NCBI RefSeq assembly: GCF_017114985.1 | Contig: NZ_JABXKP010000092.1 | Location: forward strand, 18,388 to 82,387 | From: Nostoc sp. JL33 | GTDB taxonomy: Bacteria > Cyanobacteriota > Cyanobacteriia > Cyanobacteriales > Nostocaceae | Direction of reading: 5' to 3' | DNA: 64,000 bases | Position numbers and translations under genes: made by a program | Notes under the pieces: generated by a model | What the model was told of the DNA's origin: nothing | What the model saw: only the letters and a program-made list of their open reading frames with translations | Database searches by the model: none | Part shown: positions 34,336 to 43,509 of the stretch, piece by piece | Numbering within the stretch: position 1 is the stretch's first letter | How the letters are laid out: the number at the start of each line of letters is the position of its first letter

Positions 34336-34446
34336 TCATTATTCATTAGCAAATGATCAAAGACAAAAGACAAATAGAGAAGTCTGATCGGAGGCTTCCA
34401 AGCATCAGAACTTCTCCCAAGCTAGACGCTGCACGAACGCAGACAA

Positions 34447-35679
34447 ATGACTAACATGCAATTTGCAAAGCGTTTACAACCCCTGCAATCTAATGTATTT
34501 GCTGATATGGATAGAGCCAAGGCAGTCGCTTTGGCAGCTGGAAGACAGGTAATTGATTTGTCGTTGGGGTCTTCTGATTTGCCAGCTGAGGCACATGTCA
34601 TCGAGGCGATCGCCCAGTCTCTCCACGATCGCAGTACCCACGGCTATCTGTTATTTAACGCCACCCAAGGGTTTCGTGAAGCCGCAGCCAACTGGTACGA
34701 ACAAAAATTTGGCATCAAAGTTGATCCTCAAACTGAGGTACTACCTCTGATTGGTTCTCAAGAAGGCACTGCCCATTTACCCTTAGCAATACTCAATCCA
34801 GGAGATTTCGCGCTGTTACTCGATCCAGGTTATCCCTCCCATGCCGGGGGAGTCTACCTAGCTAGTGGTCAAATCTACCCGATGCCACTACAAGCAGAAA
34901 ACGCTTTTTTACCAGTGTTTGCTGATATTCCTGCCCCAGTCTTGGCCCAGTCGCGGATGATGGTATTAAGTTATCCTCACAATCCCACCGCCGCGATCGC
35001 TCCTTTATCTTTCTTCCAAGAAGCTGTCGCCTTCTGTCAACAACACAATCTCGTCCTAGTTCACGATTTCCCCTACGTAGATTTGGTATTTGAGGAAACT
35101 GGAAAGTGGGCAGATTCTTCTTCTAATCCCAAATCCAAAATCCAAAATCCAAAATCCCTAGTTCCTTCAATTCTGCAAGCTGATCGTCAGAAAAGCGTCT
35201 CGATTGAATTTTTCACCCTTTCCAAGTCCTACAATATGGGCGGCTTCCGCATTGGCTACGCCATCGGTAATGCCCAGTTAATTAACGCCTTACGCCAGGT
35301 AAAAGCCGCAGTTGATTTTAATCAGTATCGTGGGATTTTGAATGGTGCGATCGCTGCCCTAACTGGCCCTCAATCGGGGGTAAAAACTGCTGTCGCTACC
35401 TTTCAGGGGCGGCGTGATGCTTTTATCAGTGCTTTACACCGCATTGGCTGGAATGTGCCTACTCCCCAAGCCACAATGTACATCTGGGCAAAATTGCCCT
35501 CAGCTTGGAGTCAAAACTCCATAGAATTTTGTACCCAGCTAGTCAAACAAACTGGTGTAGCTGCTTCCCCAGGTGCGGGTTTTGGCAAATCTGGAGAAGG
35601 GTATGTCCGTTTTGCCTTGGTGCATGAGCCACCTTTGTTAGAAACTGCTGTAGAAAGAATTGCCCAGTTCCTTCAATGA
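34447..35679 (+). CDS. PLP-dependent aminotransferase, class I/II, with embedded repeat
   Basis: The 410-residue fold-type I aminotransferase resembles LL-diaminopimelate/aspartate aminotransferase-like enzymes. It has IDLSLGSSDLPAEAHVIEAI, GYLLFNATQGFREAAANWY, VLSYPHNPTAAI, the HDFPYVDLVF segment and the PLP lysine in FTLSKSYNMGGFR (near residue 260). Residues about 226-237 (SNPKSKIQNPKS) come from an AATCCAAA heptamer repeat, normally intergenic, inserted in frame between two conserved regions. The amino-group donor is uncertain; a dapL role is possible but not shown. Confidence 0.85.
   Translation: MTNMQFAKRLQPLQSNVFADMDRAKAVALAAGRQVIDLSLGSSDLPAEAHVIEAIAQSLHDRSTHGYLLFNATQGFREAAANWYEQKFGIKVDPQTEVLPLIGSQEGTAHLPLAILNPGDFALLLDPGYPSHAGGVYLASGQIYPMPLQAENAFLPVFADIPAPVLAQSRMMVLSYPHNPTAAIAPLSFFQEAVAFCQQHNLVLVHDFPYVDLVFEETGKWADSSSNPKSKIQNPKSLVPSILQADRQKSVSIEFFTLSKSYNMGGFRIGYAIGNAQLINALRQVKAAVDFNQYRGILNGAIAALTGPQSGVKTAVATFQGRRDAFISALHRIGWNVPTPQATMYIWAKLPSAWSQNSIEFCTQLVKQTGVAASPGAGFGKSGEGYVRFALVHEPPLLETAVERIAQFLQ
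35125..35158. repeat. AATCCAAA-type heptamer repeat inside the aminotransferase gene
   Basis: AATCCCAAATCCAAAATCCA continues to AAATCCAAAATCCC. The same sequence type lies between genes at 26889-26916 and 56455-56486. Its length keeps the reading frame. Confidence 0.85.
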
Positions 35680-36084
35680 ATTTCTTCTCAAGCTGAACGC
35701 CAAAGATTTTTGGCGGCAAAGTCTACGAATGCAACACGCGGTAGAGGCGCACACTTGTACGCCTCTACGAATCACCGTATTATACTGAACTTAAAATATT
35801 GGAATGTATTTTTATAACTAGAAAAATTTGAAAAAATATGTAATTAAACGTATAAAAATATCGAATCTTCGTCATCTTTTATTGATACTCAGCAGTAACT
35901 TTACCCAATCAGGTCTCTCCGTTTCTTAAACTGGGTTTGTACGCTTAAGTACCAAAGACGGCTAATAATGCAGGTCGTGCTTAAAAGCCGCCGTATTGCC
36001 AAAAAGCCTGTAGTCAAGACAGCCCAAGCCTAAAAACGGCAGTAGTTTAAAACTTAATTTCCAAACTGACAGAGACTTGAAAAA
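35680..36084. other. Intergenic region upstream of the PEP-CTERM gene
   Basis: No gene is seen. It holds GTAGAGGCG-CGCCTCTAC (35741-35767), a short inverted repeat after the aminotransferase, and AT-rich sequence 35800-35880. Further on, 35930-36030 carries several short complementary arms that may form a structured leader. Confidence 0.4.
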
Positions 36085-36972
36085 ATGAAAATGACTTTTC
36101 AGAAACTTGTAATTGGTGTCTCAATCGCTATTGGTATGAGCGCGATCGCCACTGTACCAGCGCAGGCTGGCACGCTCACCGGTGCTACTATTGGTGGAAC
36201 AGCAGCAAGTGATTATTTAGTCTATGATTCCAATGCTACAAATACCTTTTTAGTAGCAAATACTAGTGCAAATGTACAAAAAGTTATAAGTGGTAACGTC
36301 GCCAGCCCTACTGGAAATGTAGAGCTAGCTGCTAGTAGTGAACAAACTGGTTTTAATTTTACCAACAACACCACCTTGACAGGTACAATCGGTGGGAAAA
36401 TCCTGACTCTAAGCAGCCTCACTTCAGATGACTGGTTTGGAGTCGGCAAAACAACTACGACGTATGGGTTAACTAACTTAGCTAACACCTGGTTTAACCA
36501 GGTTCTAACTTCTAATAGTATCACTAGTCCTTTACTCGCTGCGTTCGGCTATACTAAACAGACTTTGTTTGACAGCTTTCTTACAAATGGCGGATTTCAA
36601 CGCTTTAGTGACCCGAATATTTCCTATGTCAATCAAGATGACACCAGTGGTTTAATCAGTATTGGTTTAGCAGGTCACTATAATGCCGCACCCCTTTTAG
36701 GACTGCCGTCTAACCCATTTACATCTTCATTACAAGCAAGTGAATTAGTCAAATACACTTATGAGGGCAAGACTGACTACCTGTATAGCTTTAAAGCTAC
36801 CCTATCTGGTTTAACTGAAAAAAGTGATGGTATATCCCATAGTGGTAATTATGAAGTCACCATCCAAGGTGTACCTCCCGCAGCAGTCCCCGAACCATCA
36901 GTAATGCTTGGTCTGCTGGGTGTTGCTGGTGTGTTTGCTACCCAACACAAATTTAAAAAAGCGTCTATTTAA
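36085..36972 (+). CDS. Secreted PEP-CTERM protein
   Basis: The 295-residue protein begins with a signal peptide (LVIGVSIAIGMSAIATVPAQA, cleavage near residue 28). It ends with a canonical PEP-CTERM signal (VPEPSVMLGLLGVAGVFA, then basic HKFKKASI). The mature part is rich in Thr, Ser, Asn and Gly with no recognised domain, consistent with a surface or matrix protein. Exosortase processing is expected for the family. A strong terminator follows. Confidence 0.87.
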   Translation: MKMTFQKLVIGVSIAIGMSAIATVPAQAGTLTGATIGGTAASDYLVYDSNATNTFLVANTSANVQKVISGNVASPTGNVELAASSEQTGFNFTNNTTLTGTIGGKILTLSSLTSDDWFGVGKTTTTYGLTNLANTWFNQVLTSNSITSPLLAAFGYTKQTLFDSFLTNGGFQRFSDPNISYVNQDDTSGLISIGLAGHYNAAPLLGLPSNPFTSSLQASELVKYTYEGKTDYLYSFKATLSGLTEKSDGISHSGNYEVTIQGVPPAAVPEPSVMLGLLGVAGVFATQHKFKKASI

Positions 36973-37001
36973 GATTGCTGTTTCAAAACTACAAATAAAT
37001 C

Positions 37002-37025
37002 AGGGAGCTAACAGCTCCCTTTTTT
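37002..37025 (+). terminator. Rho-independent terminator after the PEP-CTERM gene
   Basis: AGGGAGCT-aac-AGCTCCCT is a perfect 8-bp hairpin followed by TTTTT, 30 bp after the stop. Confidence 0.92.
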
Positions 37026-37127
37026 GATGAATATTTTCAACTTTATATCTACTTGACAAATAGTCGGTTAAATCGGCACGAAAAAATAATTTTTCTTAAA
37101 ATAGAGAAAGATTACCTAATTTGGATT

Positions 37128-39005
37128 GTGACAATATCTACTGAAATATTACCACTGGTTAAAGAACCAGAACGACTGGAAAACCGTCTAGCCGAAATTC
37201 CACCGGAACCGGGGGTTTATTTCATGCGGGACAAGAGCGATCGCATAATATATATAGGTAAATCACGTAAGTTGCGATCGCGTGTCCGTTCCTATTTCCG
37301 GGATGGCTACAACAAGAGTGAACGCATCGCCACGATGGTAAAGTTGGTGACAGAAATTGAATTCATTGTCACTGATACTGAAGCCGAAGCGCTAGCGCTA
37401 GAAGCCAATTTGATCAAGCAGCACCAGCCATACTTTAACGTGCTGCTCAAAGATGATAAAAAATATCCCTATCTCTGCATCACTTGGTCAGAAGATTATC
37501 CGCGAATTTTTATTACCCGTAAACGTCAATTCGGCAAAGAAAAGGATAAATTTTACGGCCCTTATACTGATGCTGGTCTTTTACGAGAAATTGTCCGTAT
37601 CTGTAAGCGGATCTTTCCCCAGCGACAACGACCTCAACCACTTTTCAAAGACCGTCCTTGCTTAAATTATGATTTAGGGCGGTGTCCAGGTGTCTGTCAA
37701 CAGATGACTTCACCAGAAGAATATCGCAAAATTGTGCAAAAAATAGCGATGGTCTTCCAAGGGCGAACTCAGGAACTAATAGATATTTTGACCCAACAGA
37801 TGAACGCAGCAGCTGAAAACTTGAATTTTGAGTCAGCAGCGCGAATTCGTGACCAAATTTCTGGGTTAAAGTCGCTGACTGCCAATCAAAAAGTTTCCTT
37901 ACCAGATGATACAGTTTCGCGGGATGCGATCGCACTGGCAGCCAACGAAGAATACGCCTGCATTCAACTATTCCAGATTCGCGCTGGGCAATTAGTAGGA
38001 CGTTTAGCCTTTGTGGCGGATGCTCACGCGGAACCGGGCGCTATTTTACAACGCGCTTTAGAGGAACATTACCAAACTGCTGACTCAGTGGAAATACCCA
38101 CAGAAATTTTGGTGCAGCATGATTTACCAGATGGTGAGATATTGGCGGATGTCTTAACTCAACGTAAAGGCAAAAAAGTCACAATATTGACTCCTTTGCG
38201 GCAAACTAAGGCAGAATTAATTGAGATGGTAGAGCGAAATGCCCAGTATGAATTGCAAAGAATGCAAAAATTTGGCGATCGCAATCACCAAGCAATGCAA
38301 GATTTAGCCACCATTCTCGATTTACCAGATGTACCCCACCGCATCGAAGGTTATGACATTTCCCATATTCAAGGGTCAAATGCTGTAGCTTCACAAGTTG
38401 TGTTTATCGACGGATTACCCGCCAAACAGCACTATCGCCACTACAAAATCAAAAATCCCACGGTGACAGCAGGACACTCAGATGATTTTGCCAGTCTTGC
38501 TGAAGTTATCCAGCGACGGTTTCGCAAGTATGCCGAAGATCAGCAATTAGCACGTTTGGGTAATCCCGACTGGCCTGATTTAATCATGATCGATGGTGGT
38601 AAAGGTCAATTATCATCGGTTATCGCCATCTTGCAAGAGATGAATTTATTAGAAGACTTGCGAGTTGTGAGTTTAGCAAAGCAGCGAGAAGAGATTTTTT
38701 TACCGGGAGAATCTCAACCCTTGATAACTGATGCAGAACAGCCGGGAGTACAGTTATTGCGGCGGTTGCGGGATGAAGCGCATCGGTTTGCAGTGAGTTT
38801 CCATCGTCAGCAGCGCAGTGATAAATTAAAGCGATCGCGTTTAGATGAAATTCCTGGCTTAGGACATCATCGACAAAAGCAGCTACTAGGACATTTTCGC
38901 TCAGTTGATTATATTCGGCAAGCAACAACCATACAACTAGCTGAAGTAGCAGGAATTGGGCCGCGTTTGGCTCAAGAAATTTACGATTATTTTCATCCTG
39001 CTTGA
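37128..39005 (+). CDS. uvrC: Excinuclease ABC subunit C
   Basis: UvrC makes both incisions in nucleotide excision repair. The 625-residue protein has the GIY-YIG domain (PGVYFMRDKSDRIIYIGKSR) for 3' incision, a Cys-containing linker (CLNYDLGRCPGVC), and the UVR motif (NLNFESAARIRDQI) that binds UvrB. An RNase H-like domain follows (EGYDISHIQGSNAVAS, LIMIDGGKGQL) for 5' incision, then tandem helix-hairpin-helix motifs (IPGLGHHRQKQLLGHF, VAGIGPRLAQEIYDYF). I chose GTG 37128 (MTISTEILPL); the frame is open to 37053 but that extension is unlike the family. Confidence 0.95.
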   Translation: MTISTEILPLVKEPERLENRLAEIPPEPGVYFMRDKSDRIIYIGKSRKLRSRVRSYFRDGYNKSERIATMVKLVTEIEFIVTDTEAEALALEANLIKQHQPYFNVLLKDDKKYPYLCITWSEDYPRIFITRKRQFGKEKDKFYGPYTDAGLLREIVRICKRIFPQRQRPQPLFKDRPCLNYDLGRCPGVCQQMTSPEEYRKIVQKIAMVFQGRTQELIDILTQQMNAAAENLNFESAARIRDQISGLKSLTANQKVSLPDDTVSRDAIALAANEEYACIQLFQIRAGQLVGRLAFVADAHAEPGAILQRALEEHYQTADSVEIPTEILVQHDLPDGEILADVLTQRKGKKVTILTPLRQTKAELIEMVERNAQYELQRMQKFGDRNHQAMQDLATILDLPDVPHRIEGYDISHIQGSNAVASQVVFIDGLPAKQHYRHYKIKNPTVTAGHSDDFASLAEVIQRRFRKYAEDQQLARLGNPDWPDLIMIDGGKGQLSSVIAILQEMNLLEDLRVVSLAKQREEIFLPGESQPLITDAEQPGVQLLRRLRDEAHRFAVSFHRQQRSDKLKRSRLDEIPGLGHHRQKQLLGHFRSVDYIRQATTIQLAEVAGIGPRLAQEIYDYFHPA

Positions 39006-39694
39006 AGTCACAACTCCCATCAATACTGCTTAGGTTTTGCCTAAAAAAGCACTCCGGGGTAGGTTGGGGAGCCACTGCTACAAGGTTGCTCCCGACTTGT
39101 CCCTTGTGCGTCTCCCAAGCACTCCCTCACGCGCGTGGCTAGCGCCTGCCGTAGGATGCCCGAACGCACAACAGCGTCTCCTCTCTTGAGACATTGGAGA
39201 TAAATTTCACCAGTTGTGGAAGTTTCGAGCGAAAAAAGCCATTCCTGTTGAAATTTGGTGGTTTTGATCAAAAAATCTCACCAGAATTTAATTTCATAAA
39301 TATTCCCAGCAAATATAAACTAAATCTTAAGATAAAAATTTTGTTACTAAAGATACAGTAAATTCCGAGTTTTAATTTTTCAATACAAGAACGGGTTTTT
39401 TATATTCGTCTGAAATGACTATAAATAAGCCTCTCTCAAGGCATTAATCATGGGGATCAGTAAATATCTAAGCAGCATTTAATTAAAAAAATAATTAATG
39501 TATCTAAAGTAGGAGGATGAAATCACCTAAGTTTTAGGATAATAAGAATGTCGAAAAATCTTCAAAGCTGAAATTTCGTTTAAAATAATCAGCCAATATT
39601 ACAGCAGTTTGTTAAGTTGGGTCGAACCAGAATTTTTCCTCGTTTAACTTGTAGCTTTACCAAATAAAAAATAATTACAACCAAGGGTTTTAAA
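39006..39694. other. Long intergenic region downstream of uvrC
   Basis: From 39040 to 39200 it is GC-rich and carries fragments of the repeats seen in the MITEs, including GGCTAGCGCCTGCCGTAGGA at 39137-39156, shared with 26631. From 39200 to 39694 it is AT-rich unique DNA with no gene, probably including the promoter for the zinc-ribbon gene at 39695. Confidence 0.5.
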
Positions 39695-39874
39695 ATGCAG
39701 ACAGTACAAAAGATTTACTGCCCAAATTGTGGTAGCCACGCGGAGCGTTATTATATTTCTGATAGTCAATTAACTCGGACACAATGCCCAAGTTGTGACT
39801 ACTTGATGATTAGTTGCACTCGCACAGGCAAAGTCATTGAGGCTTATGCGCCTGGCATTTACGCACACCGCTAG
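39695..39874 (+). CDS. Small zinc-ribbon protein (59 residues)
   Basis: The ATG at 39695 opens MQTVQKIYCPNCGSHAERYY and the frame ends at TAG 39872. Two Cys pairs, CPNC (residues 9-12) and CPSC (33-36), are placed as in a rubredoxin-like zinc ribbon. Similar small proteins in Nostoc genomes have, as I recall, been labelled as PriA-related by weak similarity to its zinc region; I see no helicase part. A role as a small nucleic-acid or protein-binding regulator is possible but unproven. Confidence 0.7.
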   Translation: MQTVQKIYCPNCGSHAERYYISDSQLTRTQCPSCDYLMISCTRTGKVIEAYAPGIYAHR

Positions 39875-39951
39875 ATAATAAAAATTAAAAATTAGAGAAA
39901 AGATTCTCCAATTTTTAATTATAAAGTTATTTATGAGAAATTTTCAAACCT

Positions 39952-40422
39952 TCACAGGTTGCCTTTCTGTTGCCTGAGTTGTAGCTGTCGCCTCTGTTGT
40001 TCTAATCTAAATTGTTGCTGTTGTCTAAGTTCTTGATCTTGTCTGAGTTGTTGCTGTTGTAGTCTCAGTTGTTGCTGTTGTGTAAATTGTTCCTGTTGTA
40101 GTCTCGTTTCTTGCTGTTGTAGCCTCAGTTGTTGCTGGCGTATCACCTCTTGCTGTTGTCGTGTAAATTCTTGCTGTTGTAGTAGCTGTTGTTGTTGTAG
40201 TTGTGGTTGCTGAAGCTGTAAACGAAGCCATGTTTCCTGAAATTGTTCTTGTGTTTGCTGATTTTGCTGCTCTTGTTGTTGTCTCATTCTTTCTTGAAAG
40301 GACTGGGGTTGCTGAGGATTTGTCTGAATTATTTGTCCATAAGCAGGAGAATTGATTGGCAAAGCTTTTGCAAGAACAATCACTAGGAGCGATAATTTAA
40401 GCATCAATGATCGATTCAACAT
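39952..40422 (-). CDS. Secreted Gln-rich low-complexity protein
   Basis: The 156-residue protein has a signal peptide (LMLKLSLLVIVLAKALPINS, cleavage near SPAYGQ). The rest is Gln/Arg/Leu-rich (e.g. LRLQQQETRLQQEQFTQQQQ), probably a long periplasmic coiled coil or disordered chain. The DNA is a degenerate TTGTTGCTG triplet repeat, so length may vary between strains. Function is unknown. A Thr-rich frame in another phase over the same repeat is an artefact. Confidence 0.6.
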   Translation of the reverse strand: MLNRSLMLKLSLLVIVLAKALPINSPAYGQIIQTNPQQPQSFQERMRQQQEQQNQQTQEQFQETWLRLQLQQPQLQQQQLLQQQEFTRQQQEVIRQQQLRLQQQETRLQQEQFTQQQQLRLQQQQLRQDQELRQQQQFRLEQQRRQLQLRQQKGNL

Positions 40423-40616
40423 ACAGTTATTTTCTCAAATTAACAGTTCATTTGGGGATAGAGTTTTCTTTACAGATATTAAAAGTGCTGTAACTCAAAG
40501 CAGTAGACAAAGGCATCCCACCGAAAACCATAGGGGTTAGCCGTCAAGCACTCATGCCACAATTGCGTCACTGAAGGCTTTTGTTGCCAAGCCCACAACA
40601 GCTATGCTTGTTTATG

Positions 40617-41504
40617 TCAAACATGGCGTGTGGCAACACACATCAGCGATAATGCTGCTTCTGGTGAATTAGGATTAATACCAGACCATAATTGAGCCAA
40701 GCGATACTTCTTATCAGATTCACCGTAATTGCCTTGCAATACCTCTGCACCACAGGTATGGTTGTGGGGATAAACCTTGACACTAAAGCCAAGTGGCTCC
40801 AAAATTTTGTAGTAGAGCTCTGGCGTTACTCCATCCCCAGGTCGGTGATGAACCTCAGATGCTAATCCCCAAGTTTGCTCTGCTGCTGAGGTATGACCTC
40901 CTCGTTTGATTAGTCGATATAGCCCTAAGCGTAACTTCCATAACCACAAACCTAATCCTTGGAAGTTCCAGGCAGTCAACTGAGGGTCGTGGTCTGTGAT
41001 TAGAATGCCGCCTGGACGGACTAAACGCGCTGCTTCTTGCAATACCATGTCCATGTAATCACAGTGATGCAGTGTAGCATTAAGTACTACAATATCAGCA
41101 AAATTAGAAATGAAAGGAAGTTGGTGGGCATCTGCCTTCACTGGTATATAGCCAAGACCTTGAGCCATAGCCAATGCCCCATAGCTAATATCTACACCAA
41201 TTAACAATTGTGGTTTTCCGCCAAGCGTTGCATATAAATTGCCCGGGCCACAACCAATGTCTACAACAATTTTATGATCCCAACTGCCCGTAGCCGCTTC
41301 CCAGCACGACTTGAATAGTTGATCACGATGACAGTTTTCAAAATAGTTTTTTGCCCATTCTGGATGCCCAAAGTAATAACTATTTGCTTTGATGGCTGGA
41401 CTGGAAGTAGAAATAGGAAAATTTAGGATATCTTCTTGATCTAAATCCACTTTAAAATCAGCAGCAATATAAGGTTTGAGAACTGAATATGAAGAAGTTG
41501 GCAT
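40617..41504 (-). CDS. Class I SAM-dependent methyltransferase
   Basis: The 295-residue protein has motif I VVDIGCGPGNLYATLGG (about residues 80-96), then LIGVDISYGAL, NATLHHCDYMDMVLQEAARL and VRPGGILITDHDP. These are the features of a Methyltransf_11/25-type enzyme. The N-terminal 70 residues (DFKVDLDQEDILNFPISTSS) and the C-terminal part do not indicate a substrate. It lies 125 bp downstream of rlmN on the same strand, without obvious functional relation. Confidence 0.85.
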   Translation of the reverse strand: MPTSSYSVLKPYIAADFKVDLDQEDILNFPISTSSPAIKANSYYFGHPEWAKNYFENCHRDQLFKSCWEAATGSWDHKIVVDIGCGPGNLYATLGGKPQLLIGVDISYGALAMAQGLGYIPVKADAHQLPFISNFADIVVLNATLHHCDYMDMVLQEAARLVRPGGILITDHDPQLTAWNFQGLGLWLWKLRLGLYRLIKRGGHTSAAEQTWGLASEVHHRPGDGVTPELYYKILEPLGFSVKVYPHNHTCGAEVLQGNYGESDKKYRLAQLWSGINPNSPEAALSLMCVATRHV

Positions 41505-41629
41505 AGCTATCCCTCTATTAATATCCTGTTTCAGTTCACTACATGAGCGAACCCTTAAATTTCTGAACCGAGCAGTATTGCCAGGTATTTGTGAGATAAA
41601 AGTAATTAAATTTACTGGGTGCGATAGGT

Positions 41630-42724
41630 TTAATTCTTACTTGCTCTGAGTTGCCCGCAAGCAGCATCGGCTTCTAAACCACGGGAATAACGGACAGTAA
41701 CAGCAGTATTTTGCTGCTTAAGGACGTTGACAAATGCTTGAATGCGATCGCGGTTGGGGCGTTTGTAGTCTACTTCTTGGATGGGATTGTAAGGAATCAA
41801 ATTCACATGACTTTGGAATCCTCGCAGGCATTTTGAAAGTTCCAATGCATGTTCTGGTAAATCGTTAACACCAGCCAGGAGAAGATATTCAAAGGTAAGG
41901 CGGCGGCCAGTGATTTCCACATATTCCCGACATTCAGCCAGTAAATCTTCTAGAGGATAGGCGCGGGCGCTGGGGATGAGTTTTTCCCGTAGTGCTTGAT
42001 TGGGTGCGTGGAGACTCACAGCGAGAGTGATTTGCAAATGGTTTTGCGCGAACTGACGGATGCGATCGCGAATCCCGACAGTTGAAACAGTAAGCGATCG
42101 CTGCCCAATACCGACATCTTGATTCAGGCATTTCACGGCTGCTAAGACATTCTCAGTATTCAACAACGGTTCACCCAGTCCCATAAACACGACATTGCTA
42201 ACCCGTTGCTGAAAATCTTCTTGCACAGTCAACACCTGATCGACAATTTCATAGCGTGCTAAGTTGCGTTTGTAGCCGCCTTTACCAGTAGCGCAGAAAT
42301 CACACGCCATTGGACAACCCACTTGAGTAGAGACGCAAACCGTTAAACGGGATTTTGGGCCTTCTCCCCTTTCTGCGAAGGTAGGAATACCAACAGTTTC
42401 AATAATTTGTCCGTCTGTTAATTGTAAAAGATATTTGACTGTGCCATCGGGTGCCACAGAGCGGTAATGTAAAATTGAGCGCCCAATTGGAATTTCTGCT
42501 ACTTCTGCACGCCAATGCTTAGGGAAGACAGAAATATCAGATAGCGATCGGGCCCCCTTGTCATAGATCCATTCATGCAGTTGCTTTCCTCTGTAAGCAG
42601 GTTGTCCGTGCTGCTGCACCCAAGTAGTTAACTCGGTAACGGTGGCACCTAGTAAGGGAGGGATTAATTCTGATTTTTTTGGGTTGTGCGAGTCAACCTG
42701 AGATACAAGAGGCGTAGCAGACAT
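41630..42724 (-). CDS. rlmN: 23S rRNA (adenine-C2)-methyltransferase RlmN
   Basis: RlmN is a radical-SAM enzyme that methylates C2 of A2503 in 23S rRNA and A37 in some tRNAs. The 364-residue protein has an N-terminal helical accessory domain (AYRGKQLHEWIYDKGARSLS), the iron-sulfur cluster motif CPMACDFC and GGYKRN. The second catalytic Cys is in the C-terminal GLEADAACGQL, and the other in STQVGC precedes the cluster motif. All key residues are present. Start ATG 42724 gives an N-terminal extension of about 25 residues before the conserved region. Confidence 0.96.
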   Translation of the reverse strand: MSATPLVSQVDSHNPKKSELIPPLLGATVTELTTWVQQHGQPAYRGKQLHEWIYDKGARSLSDISVFPKHWRAEVAEIPIGRSILHYRSVAPDGTVKYLLQLTDGQIIETVGIPTFAERGEGPKSRLTVCVSTQVGCPMACDFCATGKGGYKRNLARYEIVDQVLTVQEDFQQRVSNVVFMGLGEPLLNTENVLAAVKCLNQDVGIGQRSLTVSTVGIRDRIRQFAQNHLQITLAVSLHAPNQALREKLIPSARAYPLEDLLAECREYVEITGRRLTFEYLLLAGVNDLPEHALELSKCLRGFQSHVNLIPYNPIQEVDYKRPNRDRIQAFVNVLKQQNTAVTVRYSRGLEADAACGQLRASKN

Positions 42725-42801
42725 AAAAAATCAAGAGTTAATGTAGGATCTCTATTTTACCTTGCCAGATTAGCTTAGTGTTGAGCAAAGAAGACGGGTA
42801 G

Positions 42802-43155
42802 TTAACCAAAGGTTGCGCCGTTCCAGCCCCACATTGCACCCTTAGCGTCTGCAAACTCTATATAAATCCGATTTTTAGGCACACCTAGAGTTTGGTTAAT
42901 CTGCTGGCAAAAGTCCTGACTCATTGCTGCGGTTTGGTCTGGCTTCATCGTACCAATGCTCTTAATTTCAATATAGCAAACTGGGTCTGTATTCCCTGCA
43001 AAGGTCATGGGAATTCCTGGTTCAAAAGCAGTCATTACATAGGATTCTGGTTTTCCTAAATGTTTGGCTAACTTGGCAGATAGGTTTAAAAGCATTGATT
43101 CAATTTCAGCTTTTTGAGGAGCAGTTGCAGAAGTTTGCACTTTAATTAATGGCAT
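42802..43155 (-). CDS. Tautomerase/MIF-family protein (phenylpyruvate tautomerase-like)
   Basis: The 117-residue protein starts MPLIKVQTSA, so after Met removal Pro would be the catalytic N-terminal residue of the MIF/4-OT superfamily. Conserved segments are SKALGKPESYVMTAF-like (KLAKHLGKPESYVMTAF), CYIEIKSIG and RIYIEFADAKGAMWGWNGAT. The frame is open to 43218, but ATG 43155 is needed to expose the Pro. The physiological substrate in bacteria is unknown. It is upstream of rlmN on the same strand (77 bp). Confidence 0.88.
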   Translation of the reverse strand: MPLIKVQTSATAPQKAEIESMLLNLSAKLAKHLGKPESYVMTAFEPGIPMTFAGNTDPVCYIEIKSIGTMKPDQTAAMSQDFCQQINQTLGVPKNRIYIEFADAKGAMWGWNGATFG

Positions 43156-43509
43156 AGCATCGAAATTAGAATTTTGGATTTTATTTACATTGTTAAGTTT
43201 ATCGAAACACAGAGGCAATGGGGACAGTAGGGAGAAATAAATTCACGCATTATTGCATTAAAGAGCTTCGGCCTCCTGCCTCCTCTTTAGCAATGCTCAA
43301 TGCCGCAGCATTTAGTAATAAGCTGAAAAACATCTAAATTGCATAACCTAATTAAACCTAACTCTTGTGGGGTGGGCATCTTGCCCGCCCTAATTATGCA
43401 AGTTAAATGTGGAACAGCTTAGACATAAGAGTGATAAATATGCGTTACCCACAACCCTTGTAGAGACGTAGCAATGCTACGTCAAAACAATTCTTTTTCA
43501 TGCCTATGT
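43156..43509. other. Intergenic region with repeats between the MIF-like gene and cobM
   Basis: No gene is seen. Near 43368-43391 there is GTGGGGTGGGC-TTGCCCGCCC, related to the core of the element at 22695. Near 43459-43482 the inverted repeat GACGTAGCAATGCTACGTC occurs downstream of cobM. Confidence 0.5.

Noticed and set aside
40025..40231. Thr-rich frame within the Gln-rich gene
   Set aside because: It is a shifted reading of the same triplet repeat; the Gln-rich frame has a signal peptide and proper ends.
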